Shown here: piece by piece, positions 1 to 7,455 of the stretch
Layout of the letters: each line of letters opens with the position of its first letter
Position numbering within the stretch: position 1 is the stretch's first letter
NCBI GenBank assembly: GCA_021802375.1
Contig: JAKAAL010000052.1
Span: forward strand, 1 to 12,075
Direction: 5' to 3'
Length of the DNA stretch: 12,075 nt
From: Bacillota bacterium
GTDB taxonomy: Bacteria > Bacillota_E > Sulfobacillia > Sulfobacillales > Sulfobacillaceae
Made by a program: the position numbers and the translations under genes
The notes under the pieces: model-generated
Database searches by the model: none
The model's input: only the letters and a program-made list of their open reading frames with translations
What the model was told of the DNA's origin: nothing

Positions 1-35
1 CTGCCCAAGATGTGGTGATTATGCCAAACATTTAA

Positions 36-180
36 AACTTCTGTCAATGCTAAAAAGTAGGTAATAACTCTCCGTGCCTAAGATTTAGTGGCGTCAAGAC
101 CGACCCCATCCGTATGAACGGCGCAGTCGGTGAAACCGGGTCGATGCCGACGCGAATGAAGACTGCTCCATATGAGCAAT
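36..180 (+). promoter_or_regulatory. Structured untranslated leader upstream of the NCS1 permease
   Basis: No gene is visible in bases 1-259, but 89-180 is rich in inverted repeats. ACCGAC (99-104) pairs with GTCGGT (126-131), with an inner CCGT/ACGG stem (110-113 with 118-121, loop ATGA). GCGTC (91-95) can pair with GACGC (149-153) and enclose that arm. GTCG (140-143) can instead pair with CGAC (148-151), which would break the enclosing stem. A separate hairpin is TGCTC (164-168) with GAGCA (174-178). A weak promoter, TTCTGT (39-44) and TAATAA (62-67) with 17 bases between, would start transcription just before it. I could not match it to a riboswitch class I know. The pairings are seen; a regulatory RNA is inference. 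Confidence 0.3.
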
Positions 181-259
181 CTAGGAAGATGGTGACATCG
201 ATAAACTCAAGAGCATTTTTCAGAAAAAGAAGCCGTTAAATGGAAACGCGAGGTCACTT

Positions 260-1618
260 ATGGACAAACAACCACGGTTACCCGATAAAGACCCGGGGCG
301 CGGCCTTCTTGGGGAAGTGGAGACCGTAGGCGTGCTGCCGGTTCCCGATGCGGAACGCACCATGTCCGCATCGCGCATGACCATCGTCTGGCTCATGGCT
401 TCCGCTTCGGCCACCACGCCACTTGTCGGATACTTGCTCTTTCACTATGGCGTGACGGACCTCATTCTGGCCATTTTACTGAGTTGGCTTATCGGTTTGG
501 TGCCTGCAGGGCTCTTTTCAGAGATGGGACGCGAAGTCCCTTTAACGGGTCTGGTCGTGGCGCGTAAAAGCTTTGGTGTTTTCGGTGCCTTTATGTTCTC
601 GGTGCTCTTTACCTTCGTGAATATGGGTTGGTTTGGATTGAATACGGAAGTAGCGGGCGAGACGCTAAACGCGATCACCCATACCTCGGGCACTTTGTGG
701 TTTTGGTTGATTGGGGCGGTTCAGGTGGTTCTGGTTCTGTTTGGCATGAAGTGGCTCGAATATTTCTATCGCTATACCTCGGTGGTGCTGCTGGTGTGTT
801 ACGGCATCCTGACCGATCTTCTGTTCTCTCGCTATCATGTCTTGATGCCGACAGCCAGTGTCCCCATGCAATGGGGGACTGCCATTACCACGGTGGTGAC
901 GTTTTCAATTTTGGCATGGACCTACAAGGTGTCCACGGTGTCCCGGTTTGCGATTCCAGAGTCCAAAGCCCGAGGCCGGGTGGCGTTCTTCTTAGCACCA
1001 TCGGTGGGCATTATGGTATCCGTGTTGGTCATGGGGCTCATTGGCATGTACTCGCAACAAGCCACGGGCAACTGGAACCTCGCGCTCTTGGGATCTCATG
1101 CCCCGTTTTGGGGTGTCATTGCGGCCATCGGAGTGGCTTTGGCGATCATTCACACCAATGCCATGAACCTTTATCCGTCGACCGTCGACCTATTGGTAGC
1201 ACTCAACACATTCCGTAAGCCGAGCCGGTGGGAGCAGCCCGTTGCCACGCTGTTGCTGGGTATTGCGGGCACCGTACTCGCCATTTTGGGGATTCTTAAC
1301 CATGTGATGGGATTTTTAAACGTAATCGGGGACGTCATCATTCCCTTCACTTTTATCATGTTAGTGGATTGGCTGTGGGTCCAACGCAAAAAAACGCCTG
1401 CCTCCGCCTTCTTCGAAAAACCCACGACCCGCCGTGGATGGTGGAATGGGCCCGCCGTGTTGGCATTTTTAGTGGGGCTCCTCCTCAGCGTAGACGGCGC
1501 CACCTGGTTACCGGGTCTTTTTAGCACAGTGCTTCCGGTGCCGGTGGTCGGCGGTATCGTTTCGGCTCTAATTTATGCGGTATGGCAGATCCCGGGGGTA
1601 CGCCGACACACGGGATGA
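260..1618 (+). CDS. NCS1-family permease (nucleobase/hydantoin/allantoin transporter type)
   Basis: This is a 452-residue integral membrane protein with about twelve hydrophobic segments between residues 40 and 445, the usual size for the nucleobase-cation-symport-1 family. After a hydrophilic N-terminus of about 38 residues it carries family-like features. Examples are the GREVPLTGLVVARKSFGVFG stretch (residues 90-109), which corresponds to the G...R.SFG element of NCS1 proteins, and NMGWFG (121-126) in the next helix. The family imports purines, cytosine, uracil, allantoin or hydantoins with Na+ or H+ across the cytoplasmic membrane. The ATG is preceded by GAGGT (250-254) five bases away. 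The next genes encode all three 5-oxoprolinase subunits 178 bases downstream on the same strand, so 5-oxoproline, a five-membered lactam resembling hydantoin, is a plausible substrate. Family assignment is firm; substrate is inference. Confidence 0.85.
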   Translation: MDKQPRLPDKDPGRGLLGEVETVGVLPVPDAERTMSASRMTIVWLMASASATTPLVGYLLFHYGVTDLILAILLSWLIGLVPAGLFSEMGREVPLTGLVVARKSFGVFGAFMFSVLFTFVNMGWFGLNTEVAGETLNAITHTSGTLWFWLIGAVQVVLVLFGMKWLEYFYRYTSVVLLVCYGILTDLLFSRYHVLMPTASVPMQWGTAITTVVTFSILAWTYKVSTVSRFAIPESKARGRVAFFLAPSVGIMVSVLVMGLIGMYSQQATGNWNLALLGSHAPFWGVIAAIGVALAIIHTNAMNLYPSTVDLLVALNTFRKPSRWEQPVATLLLGIAGTVLAILGILNHVMGFLNVIGDVIIPFTFIMLVDWLWVQRKKTPASAFFEKPTTRRGWWNGPAVLAFLVGLLLSVDGATWLPGLFSTVLPVPVVGGIVSALIYAVWQIPGVRRHTG

Positions 1619-1692
1619 GATCGGTGGCGCCATCTTAATCGATTGGCGCGCGGCGACGGTTTGTATCCGATTCTCGGCATCCATTTTCAAGC

Positions 1693-1730
1693 ATCCCCAC
1701 CCGAAAACGATTAATGATACGTGTGGGGAT
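1693..1730 (+). terminator. Intercistronic hairpin between the permease and pxpB
   Basis: ATCCCCAC (1693-1700) and GTGGGGAT (1723-1730) form a perfect 8-bp stem around a 22-base A/T-rich loop, followed by TTCCTATTTCCTCC. It lies in the 178-base gap before pxpB. It could be a weak or conditional terminator, or a stem that stabilises or separates the two transcripts. The loop is long and the downstream tract is interrupted by C, so strong intrinsic termination is unlikely. Confidence 0.35.
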
Positions 1731-1796
1731 TTCCTATTTCCTCCCAAGCGCGAAAGACGGATAATAAGGGCACATTGGACAAGCAGGAGGGGTGTT

Positions 1797-2525
1797 ATGC
1801 GATCCCTGTGGGACCAAGTGCATGCGGCGGGGGATGGGGCCCTGCTATTGGAGTTTGGTCGGCGCATGGACCCTAAGATGACGCGGGCCATTCATGCCAC
1901 CGCGAAGGCGATTCGGAGTGCGGCCATAGAGGGGGTGTGGGGGGTGGTCCCCGCCTACACGACCTTGTTAGTTGAGTTTGATCCACTCAGGACTTCGTCG
2001 CAGGCCGTTTTGGAACAAGTGTCTGGGATTATCGTGGTGGTGAGCGAGGAAGCACCGCGATGTTTCGTTGTGCCCAGTGCGTACGGGGGTGAATATGGGG
2101 TAGATCTAGAGGACGTGGCCAGAACCCTGGGCGTTCCCCCAGGGGCCGTGGTGGCGGCACATACTGCGCTACCGTATCAAATTTATTGTGTCGGGTTCTC
2201 CCCAGGATTTCCTCTGTGCGGAGAGCTGCCAATTTCGCTGCGGCTTTCCCGTCGCGCATCGCCACGTCCACTCATTCCGGCTGGTTCCGTTGCCATTGCA
2301 GGATCCCAAACTGGGGTCTATCCGACGGCGAGTCCAGGCGGGTGGAACCTCATCGGGCGGACGCCTCTGGTGCTCTTCCAATTGGACCGGGATCCGCCCA
2401 TCGCCTATCAGCCCGGTGATTTTCTGCAGTTTCGGGCGATCGAGCCCATGGAGTTTGAAGAAATGGCCGAGGCGGTTCGAGCAGGTGTCACCGTCATCGA
2501 GGAGACCGATTATGCCTTCGATTAA
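1797..2525 (+). CDS. pxpB: 5-oxoprolinase subunit PxpB (KipI family)
   Basis: PxpB is one of three subunits of the prokaryotic ATP-dependent 5-oxoprolinase, which opens 5-oxoproline to L-glutamate in the cytoplasm. The 242-residue product has the normal family length. It shows the KipI/allophanate-hydrolase-subunit-1 signatures: YGGEYGVDLEDVA (residues 96-108), VGFSPGFPLCGELP (132-145), RRASPRPLIPAGSVAIAGSQ (152-171) and SPGGWNLIGRTP (179-190). The frame stays open upstream to about 1575, but the ATG at 1797 follows AGGAGGGG and aligns with the family N-terminus, so the upstream part was discarded. The stop overlaps the pxpC start by 14 bases, which implies translational coupling. Old labels such as allophanate hydrolase or sporulation kinase inhibitor KipI refer to the same fold. 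The complete pxpBCA set argues for 5-oxoprolinase here. Confidence 0.93.
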   Translation: MRSLWDQVHAAGDGALLLEFGRRMDPKMTRAIHATAKAIRSAAIEGVWGVVPAYTTLLVEFDPLRTSSQAVLEQVSGIIVVVSEEAPRCFVVPSAYGGEYGVDLEDVARTLGVPPGAVVAAHTALPYQIYCVGFSPGFPLCGELPISLRLSRRASPRPLIPAGSVAIAGSQTGVYPTASPGGWNLIGRTPLVLFQLDRDPPIAYQPGDFLQFRAIEPMEFEEMAEAVRAGVTVIEETDYAFD

Positions 2526-3441
2526 GATTTTAAAACCGGGACTCTTAACATCCGTTCAAGACGCGGGACGATACGGATATGAGCACCTGGGAGTTATGGT
2601 AGGTGGGTGGATGGACGACTTCGCGGCACGATGGGCTAATCGATTAGTCGGGAATCCTTTGGGAACGGCGGTCTTGGAAATCACGTTAATGGGTCCCACT
2701 TTTGAAGCGCAGGATGCCGGATGGTTGGCATTGGCCGGGGCCGATTTAGGTGCTACCGTAAATGATGTCCCGTGGCAGCCCGGATCCACCCGGCGCCTGG
2801 ACCCCGGTGACTGTGTCTCGTTTGGCCGTAAAACTTCCGGCATGCGAGGATACCTCTCCTTTGCCGGGGGTCTCGAGATTCCTGCGGTTTTGGCAAGTCA
2901 ATCGACGGATTTGGTTGCGGGCTTCGGAGGATTTCAAGGTAGGGCGTTGGCTATCGGCGATGAACTCTTCTATGTGGGAAGCGAGGTAGAACCAGCCCTG
3001 GCGCCTGTCTCCACCTGCATTCTGGATTCCGTTTTACATGTTCTCCCCGGGGTACGTCACGGCTGGTTTAAATCCGGGACTTGGGAGAAATTCCTGGCCG
3101 GCAAGTTCCGGGTAGATCATCGATCCAACCGGGTGGGACTGCGCCTAACCGGCACACCGATTGTGAGTGAGCCTATCGATGGCGATCAGGTGTCGGAAGC
3201 GATCGCGATCGGATCTGTGGAAGTCACCCCGAGCGGGGAGCTTTTGGTATTGACCAAATCTCGTGGCAGTATTGGCGGGTATCCCACCCTGGCGCATGTT
3301 GTCGTCGCCGATTGGCCGATCTTAGCACAACTGGTGGTGGGACAAGTCGTCTCCTTTGTGGAAACGGATGAATCCGGTGCCGCCTGCTTACTGCGTCAGC
3401 GCGAACGCGAGTTGCAAGCGGATCTGGTAAGACCCGGCTAG
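2512..3441 (+). CDS. pxpC: 5-oxoprolinase subunit PxpC (KipA / biotin-dependent carboxyltransferase-like family)
   Basis: This 309-residue protein is the PxpC partner of PxpB; in related urea amidolyases the two folds are fused. It shows LLTSVQDAGRYGY (residues 11-23), GVMVGGWMDDFAARWANRLVGN (27-48, family pattern G..GamD..a...AN.LVGN), RGYLSFAGGLEIP (112-124), SQSTDLVAGFGGFQGRALAIGD (129-150) and SNRVGLRLTG (205-214). Near residues 249-258 the family usually has D.QTTGGYP; here it reads KSRGSIGGYP, a mild divergence. The ATG at 2512 lies inside the pxpB end and follows GAGGAG; translation from the upstream-open frame at 2188 would overlap pxpB by more than 300 bases and is rejected. The gene is followed by a small hairpin and then pxpA. 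Length and motifs are intact. Confidence 0.92.
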   Translation: MPSIKILKPGLLTSVQDAGRYGYEHLGVMVGGWMDDFAARWANRLVGNPLGTAVLEITLMGPTFEAQDAGWLALAGADLGATVNDVPWQPGSTRRLDPGDCVSFGRKTSGMRGYLSFAGGLEIPAVLASQSTDLVAGFGGFQGRALAIGDELFYVGSEVEPALAPVSTCILDSVLHVLPGVRHGWFKSGTWEKFLAGKFRVDHRSNRVGLRLTGTPIVSEPIDGDQVSEAIAIGSVEVTPSGELLVLTKSRGSIGGYPTLAHVVVADWPILAQLVVGQVVSFVETDESGAACLLRQRERELQADLVRPG

Positions 3442-3443
3442 AT

Positions 3444-3461
3444 TCCCAGGTGGCCTTGGGA
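3444..3461 (+). other. Short intercistronic hairpin between pxpC and pxpA
   Basis: TCCCAGG (3444-3450) pairs with CTTGGGA (3455-3461), including one G-T wobble, around a TGGC tetraloop just after the pxpC stop. There is no following T tract, so termination is unlikely. It may protect the upstream message end or be incidental. Confidence 0.25.
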
Positions 3462-3496
3462 TTCGAGACGCGGATGGACATTAAGGAGGAAATCAG

Positions 3497-4267
3497 ATGG
3501 CGAATCGGGTCGACTTAAATTGTGATATGGGAGAGAGTTTTGGCCCGTGGGAAATGGGTGATGATGAGGCCGTGTTGCCCCATATCTCTTCAGCCAATGT
3601 GGCATGCGGATTTCACGGTGGAGATCCCAGGATTATGGCCCAAACCGTGGAACGGGCCATACAACTAGGCGTCGGTGTGGGCGCGCATCCGGGATTCCCC
3701 GATTTGGTGGGATTTGGCCGACGCAATCTGGCGGTCACACCGACCGAAGCCCGCACCGACGTGCTGTATCAAATTGGGGCATTGTCTGGGTTTTGTCGCC
3801 GGTATGGGACTTCGTTGCAGCATGTCAAGCCACACGGCCAGATGAACAATTTGGCCATGAAGGATCGGGGGCTAGCGGATGCTATTGTTGCGGGTATTCG
3901 AGATTTCGATCCGGACCTTATCGTGGTGGCTTATGGGGGAGAGCTCGTCCGGGCCGCCCAAGCCCAAAATATGCGGATCGCCTACGAAGTCTATGCCGAC
4001 CGGGAATATAACTCCGATGGGACTTTAGTGTCCCGAAAACTTCCGGGATCAGTCATTACCGATCGCGAGCGGATCGTGGAGCGAGCCGTCCGCATGGTAA
4101 GGACCGGCGAAGTGGTAGCTGTCGACGGGGCCATTTTAACCGTACCGGTTCATACTCTATGCGTGCATGGCGACACTCCGGGTGCCGCGAGTCTGGTGTT
4201 GGCTCTGAGGCAAGGGCTCGCCCAAGCTCATATCGAGGTCACGCCCTTGTCGCGCATAATCGCGTAG
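3497..4267 (+). CDS. pxpA: 5-oxoprolinase subunit PxpA (LamB/YcsF family)
   Basis: PxpA is the third subunit of ATP-dependent 5-oxoprolinase. At 256 residues it is the standard LamB/YcsF length. Signatures in order are VDLNCDMGESFG (5-16), ISSANVACGFHGGDP (30-44), GAHPGFPDLVGFGRR (62-76), HVKPHG (109-114), EVYADREYNSDGTLVSR (164-180) and LCVHGDTPGA (221-230). The His and Asp residues in these blocks line the predicted active-site barrel. The common KPHGALYN block reads KPHGQMNN here, a subgroup difference rather than damage, since all flanking motifs are intact. AAGGAGG at 3483-3489 lies seven bases from the ATG. It is the last 5-oxoprolinase gene of the cluster and starts 55 bases after pxpC. 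Confidence 0.95.
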   Translation: MANRVDLNCDMGESFGPWEMGDDEAVLPHISSANVACGFHGGDPRIMAQTVERAIQLGVGVGAHPGFPDLVGFGRRNLAVTPTEARTDVLYQIGALSGFCRRYGTSLQHVKPHGQMNNLAMKDRGLADAIVAGIRDFDPDLIVVAYGGELVRAAQAQNMRIAYEVYADREYNSDGTLVSRKLPGSVITDRERIVERAVRMVRTGEVVAVDGAILTVPVHTLCVHGDTPGAASLVLALRQGLAQAHIEVTPLSRIIA

Positions 4268-4276
4268 GGGATATGC

Positions 4277-4309
4277 TTGACATGTTAGGGGATGAGATTT
4301 CGGTATAGG
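4277..4309 (+). promoter_or_regulatory. Possible promoter for the CotF-like gene
   Basis: A perfect TTGACA (4277-4282) lies between the pxpA stop and the CotF-like start. The best downstream boxes are GGTATA (4302-4307, 19-base spacer) and TATAGG (4304-4309, 21-base spacer), both poorly spaced for the housekeeping sigma factor. It may need an activator, or the match may be chance. Confidence 0.3.
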
Positions 4310-4353
4310 GTGGCGGCCGACTGGGAATACCAGGCAAAACAGGGGGCTCCGTC

Positions 4354-4881
4354 GTGAATCTCACCGTTGGAGATGTAAAAGTGTGGAACGAGTCCTTGAT
4401 CGGGCTCATCAAAGAACTGGAAAACCTCTTGAACTTCAAGGAGAAGGCAAAAGACCCGGGCCTTTCTGGTATATTTTCTGAACAACTGATTACCCACCGT
4501 CAGAACTACGCGACACTACAAAGCTTGTTGGACGGTGCGCCTCGTGTCGATCGAGAGCCGACCATGCGGCGGTATCCGAGCCTCTCGGTGTCCGACGCCC
4601 CTGCATCACTGCATTTGGTTTTGGAAGGGAATGCTGGTGCACCGGGCGATCGCATACTGGCTTACTCGCATTTTCTGGCCTGCTGCCGGGGTGGTCGAGA
4701 ATTTGCTTGGAATCTCTTTGACGTCTCTTATCCGCCACTTGCAGAAGTTTTGGAGCAAGCAATTTTGCAATATGCGGAGGATGCGGTGACGATGAAACAG
4801 TGGCTTCTAGATCATGGCCATTATCTCATCGAGTGGGCCAGCCCAGAACAAATTCAAGCACTGACGGCCACGTTTCGATGA
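4354..4881 (+). CDS. CotF-like ferritin-fold protein, possible spore coat protein
   Basis: The 175-residue product starts at GTG after AGGGGG (4341-4346). It has no signal peptide or membrane segment and is predicted mostly helical. It looks like two related helical halves. Residues 8-60 contain LIKELENLLNFKEKAKDPGL, then IFSEQLITHRQNYATL. Residues 98-155 contain DRILAYSHFLACCRGG, then a PPLAEVLEQAILQYAEDAV stretch ending MKQWLLDHGHY. The D..i..D.L..K pattern, the P.L...L.....A helix and the closing G-x-Y recall CotF/ferritin-like coat proteins of endospore formers, but the similarity is judged by eye. It sits 86 bases after pxpA on the same strand and ends at a hairpin shared with the opposing permease gene. 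Metal ligands of true ferritins are not evident. A cytoplasmic protein of another role remains possible. Confidence 0.5.
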   Translation: MNLTVGDVKVWNESLIGLIKELENLLNFKEKAKDPGLSGIFSEQLITHRQNYATLQSLLDGAPRVDREPTMRRYPSLSVSDAPASLHLVLEGNAGAPGDRILAYSHFLACCRGGREFAWNLFDVSYPPLAEVLEQAILQYAEDAVTMKQWLLDHGHYLIEWASPEQIQALTATFR

Positions 4882-4888
4882 GATAGGG

Positions 4889-4931
4889 AAAGAGGCGAGT
4901 TCCCCCGGGGCTGGGATGGGCTCGCCTCTTT
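4889..4931. terminator. Symmetric, probably bidirectional terminator
   Basis: AAAGAGGCGAG (4889-4899) and CTCGCCTCTTT (4921-4931) form a perfect 11-bp stem; the 21-base loop holds C-rich and G-rich runs that can extend pairing. A-rich and T-rich stem ends give a short U tail on either strand. It lies eight bases after the CotF-like stop and 32 bases after the end of the opposing permease gene, so it suits termination from both sides. Confidence 0.7.
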
Positions 4932-4963
4932 ACTCCGGAGCGTCGGAGACCTCTGGCCCCCGG

Positions 4964-6457
4964 CTATTCCAAGGGCAAAGCTTCAGCAATTTCGTGGATC
5001 GCGATGTTCTTTTGTTTGGCCTGTTTAAGGGCCCACTCGTAGATAATCGCCCCGATGATGATGGCGACTAAGGCTTGAAATGCCGGTTGAAAATAGAGGG
5101 GGGTTTTCGGGACCACCAGCACACTGCCGATGAGCCCAATGGCGATGATGATGGCCAGGATTGATGCAACCAGGACGCCCCAACCTTGCGAGATTTCCTG
5201 TTGCCAGGGGCTACTACGGAATCGAGAACCCCACCTGAGATTTAAGACCCCAATCCCGAGCAAGGCGAGGACCAGTAAAATACTGATGGACCGAAAGGTG
5301 ACGCCAATTGACCACCCAATGAGTGCCGATTGGACCAACGAAAAGGTTCCGATGGCCGCACTGAGAAACAGGGCGGCGGTCGGGGTTTGCCACTTTGAAG
5401 TGCGCTTGAAACCTTGTGGCACCAAATGGTCCTCGGCCCAAGCAAACACCACCCGCGAAGTGCCCATCATTTGCGGCGCAATGGTTTTGCCGACTATGAG
5501 AGCCACCAACAGGTTAAGCCCGCTGGACAGCGCCGGGGAGCCCAAGAGTCCAACTAAACCGGGGGTGGTCGTGGTAGCGGTATCACCATGTTTGATCAAG
5601 GTCACAATGGCCCACCAGGGTGCGCTGTGGAATACCGCCATGGCGACTAGGGTAAAGAGAACGATAGCGGCCACCCAAGCCCAGAGAATGCCTTGGGGAA
5701 TGGAGCGCTTGCCATTTTTAGCTTCACCGCCAAGAAACGGCGCAGCCGATATGCCTCCGTATGCGAAGATAAAGAGAGTACAGACCGAGAGGAACGCGGA
5801 CAGGCTGGGAGCAGGAATGTGGCTTGGCGCGGTGACCGTAACATGCAGTTTGGCCGATGCGGCGGCAGCGAATAGACTCGGATCATGCGAAAAGCCCACA
5901 CTAACCACAACGGCCGCCGCAATCAAGACCGCCACCAGTAGAATGGTGACCAGCTTCGCATAGTGCCCGATTCCGCGATAGTGGAGCCAAAATATGAGCC
6001 AGATTGCGACAGCCCCCGCAATGATGTGTCCCCAGGCGGTGACAAAAAATGTTCCCCCGGCAAGACCCGCACTCACCAAGCCGGCGGAGAGGAAGGTGCC
6101 AAAGGCAAAGGCGAGCACACCGATCGCAAACGAGAGGCTGGCCCACCACAAGAAATGCACAATAAATCCTAAACGCATACCGAGGCTCCGCGTGATCCAC
6201 ACATAACTGCCGCCAGCCCGAGGCATGACCTTACCGAAACGCATGAACAAGAAGACTTTGGGCAGATAGAAGAGGCCCGTAACGAACATGGCCAAGGGGA
6301 CCAAATATTCGATTTGCGGATACACACTAAGACTTTGCGGGGCGACAAAATTAATTCCAGATCCATATTCTTGCGATAACGCCGAAGCCATAATCGCCAC
6401 GACACCGACAACTTTGGCCAGTTGGTACTTTGGAGCTTCCGGTTTTTGGTCGATCAA
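4964..6457 (-). CDS. APC-superfamily amino-acid permease
   Basis: This cytoplasmic-membrane transporter of about 497 residues has twelve or so hydrophobic segments, typical of amino acid-polyamine-organocation carriers. Counting from the longer frame at 6466, it shows a first helix with an ASALSQEYGSG break (26-36), the loop block VMPRAGGSYVWITRSLG (79-95) and, in the sixth helix, FAYGGISAAPFLGGEAKNGKRSIP (about 234-257), matching the family pattern Y.G......GE.KN..R.IP. The substrate cannot be read from sequence. For the start, the GTG at 6466 overlaps the sequence AAAGAGGTG, which is itself a good ribosome binding site six bases before the TTG at codon 4, so TTG at 6457 is preferred. The gene starts 54 bases after the lysR stop on the same strand and is probably cotranscribed with it. 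Confidence 0.87.
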   Translation of the reverse strand: MIDQKPEAPKYQLAKVVGVVAIMASALSQEYGSGINFVAPQSLSVYPQIEYLVPLAMFVTGLFYLPKVFLFMRFGKVMPRAGGSYVWITRSLGMRLGFIVHFLWWASLSFAIGVLAFAFGTFLSAGLVSAGLAGGTFFVTAWGHIIAGAVAIWLIFWLHYRGIGHYAKLVTILLVAVLIAAAVVVSVGFSHDPSLFAAAASAKLHVTVTAPSHIPAPSLSAFLSVCTLFIFAYGGISAAPFLGGEAKNGKRSIPQGILWAWVAAIVLFTLVAMAVFHSAPWWAIVTLIKHGDTATTTTPGLVGLLGSPALSSGLNLLVALIVGKTIAPQMMGTSRVVFAWAEDHLVPQGFKRTSKWQTPTAALFLSAAIGTFSLVQSALIGWSIGVTFRSISILLVLALLGIGVLNLRWGSRFRSSPWQQEISQGWGVLVASILAIIIAIGLIGSVLVVPKTPLYFQPAFQALVAIIIGAIIYEWALKQAKQKNIAIHEIAEALPLE

Positions 6458-6511
6458 GGAATTCACCTCTTTTAGAGTGGGTGGGGTGGATTGAAACCGT
6501 CAGGCTAAGGC

Positions 6512-7435
6512 TTAGTAGGTTAGGGGTTCTAGATCACGGTTCTGGAACTTTCGTGCAAGTTCGACACAGAGATCGATCCAAGTCCCAACCAAGGGCGATG
6601 GTTCAGCGAGTAGGGTTACGAGGCCAAAGGTGCGACTAAGCCCCCGGGACCTTGGTGAGGACGCTTCGGGACCTTCCAGGGGGATGGCTTGCCATCCCGT
6701 TAAGGGGCCGGACTCTAAACAGACTGAACGGGGAAGAATTGTGGCGCCTAAACCGGTTGCCACCATGCGTTGGATGACCTCTACGTTATCCACTTCCATC
6801 CGAATATCTGGGATGATGTGATGACTGCGAAATAAGGCATCCAAATCGGAACGGAGCACCGTGCGAGGCGTCATCAGAATCATGGGTTGACCATGTAGTT
6901 GCTGAATGTTGATGGTCTCGATGTCTTGGAACGGGTTACGAGTGGGGCACAGTACCCAGAGCGGATCGGTAAAAAGAGAAATCACCCGATAAGAGGCACG
7001 CGGCCGGGCGTCCGAGACCAGGCCGACGTCGACGCGTCCCTGGCCGACCAATTCATAAATATCGGCACTAAGGCCGGTCTCCACGTGTATCTCGGTGTTC
7101 GGAGAGCGCTCTCGAAAACCACGAATCGCCTGGGGTAAAAACATCGTCAGTGTGGTGAGGCTGGCTCCGAGGTTAAGATTTTTTCCATCCCTGCCATGGG
7201 CAAATGACCGGGTTTCCTCGAGAATGTGCCGCGCTTTATCATAGGCCCATTGCCCGAAGGGAGTCAGGTGCAAGCGGCGGCCATGATGATCAAATAAGGG
7301 CTGACCTAGCTCGCGCTCCAATGTATGGATATACCGAGACAACGCCGGCTGGGCAATGCGCAGGCGATTGGACGCCTCGGTGACCGTGCCGTATTCCACC
7401 ACGGTCACGAACGCTTCCATGTGATGTAATTGCAA
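6512..7435 (-). CDS. LysR-type transcriptional regulator
   Basis: The product has an N-terminal winged helix-turn-helix (about residues 1-60) with the typical FVTVVEYGTVTEASNRL, IAQPALSRYIHTLERELG and LFDHHGRRLHLTPFG blocks. A periplasmic-binding-protein-like effector domain follows (about 85-290), with a GRVDVGLVSD segment and a GLGATILP segment near its end. Such proteins sense a small molecule and usually control a divergent operon. The open frame begins at an ATG at 7453, but that ATG lies within AGGAGGGGAAGG, a strong ribosome binding site. The TTG at 7435 then gives MQLHHMEAF, which fits the family N-terminus and yields 307 residues. The APC permease follows at once, and the sdh-fum operon diverges on the other side; either could be the target. 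Confidence 0.9.
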   Translation of the reverse strand: MQLHHMEAFVTVVEYGTVTEASNRLRIAQPALSRYIHTLERELGQPLFDHHGRRLHLTPFGQWAYDKARHILEETRSFAHGRDGKNLNLGASLTTLTMFLPQAIRGFRERSPNTEIHVETGLSADIYELVGQGRVDVGLVSDARPRASYRVISLFTDPLWVLCPTRNPFQDIETINIQQLHGQPMILMTPRTVLRSDLDALFRSHHIIPDIRMEVDNVEVIQRMVATGLGATILPRSVCLESGPLTGWQAIPLEGPEASSPRSRGLSRTFGLVTLLAEPSPLVGTWIDLCVELARKFQNRDLEPLTY

Positions 7436-7455
7436 CGGCCTTCCCCTCCTCATCT

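Noticed and set aside
89..155. Resemblance of GGTGAAA and GGTCGATGCC to FMN, cobalamin or tRNA T-arm elements
   Set aside because: The remaining conserved cores are absent and no cloverleaf or CCA-proximal acceptor stem can be drawn.
628..1218. 196-codon frame inside the NCS1 gene
   Set aside because: It is the alternate frame of a well-supported membrane protein and has no ribosome binding site or family features.
1575..1796. N-terminal extension of pxpB by 74 codons
   Set aside because: The extension overlaps the permease and the intergenic hairpin, and a strong ribosome binding site precedes the ATG at 1797 that fits the family N-terminus.
1797..3441. Annotation as allophanate hydrolase / urea amidolyase subunits or KipI-KipA sporulation regulators
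   Set aside because: The same folds are used, but pxpA completes the set and no urea carboxylase or amidase gene is in view; 5-oxoprolinase is the better call.
5130..5963. 277-codon plus-strand open frame
   Set aside because: It lies wholly opposite the APC permease, whose membrane protein motifs are clear, and its translation shows no recognisable domain; it is an antisense shadow.
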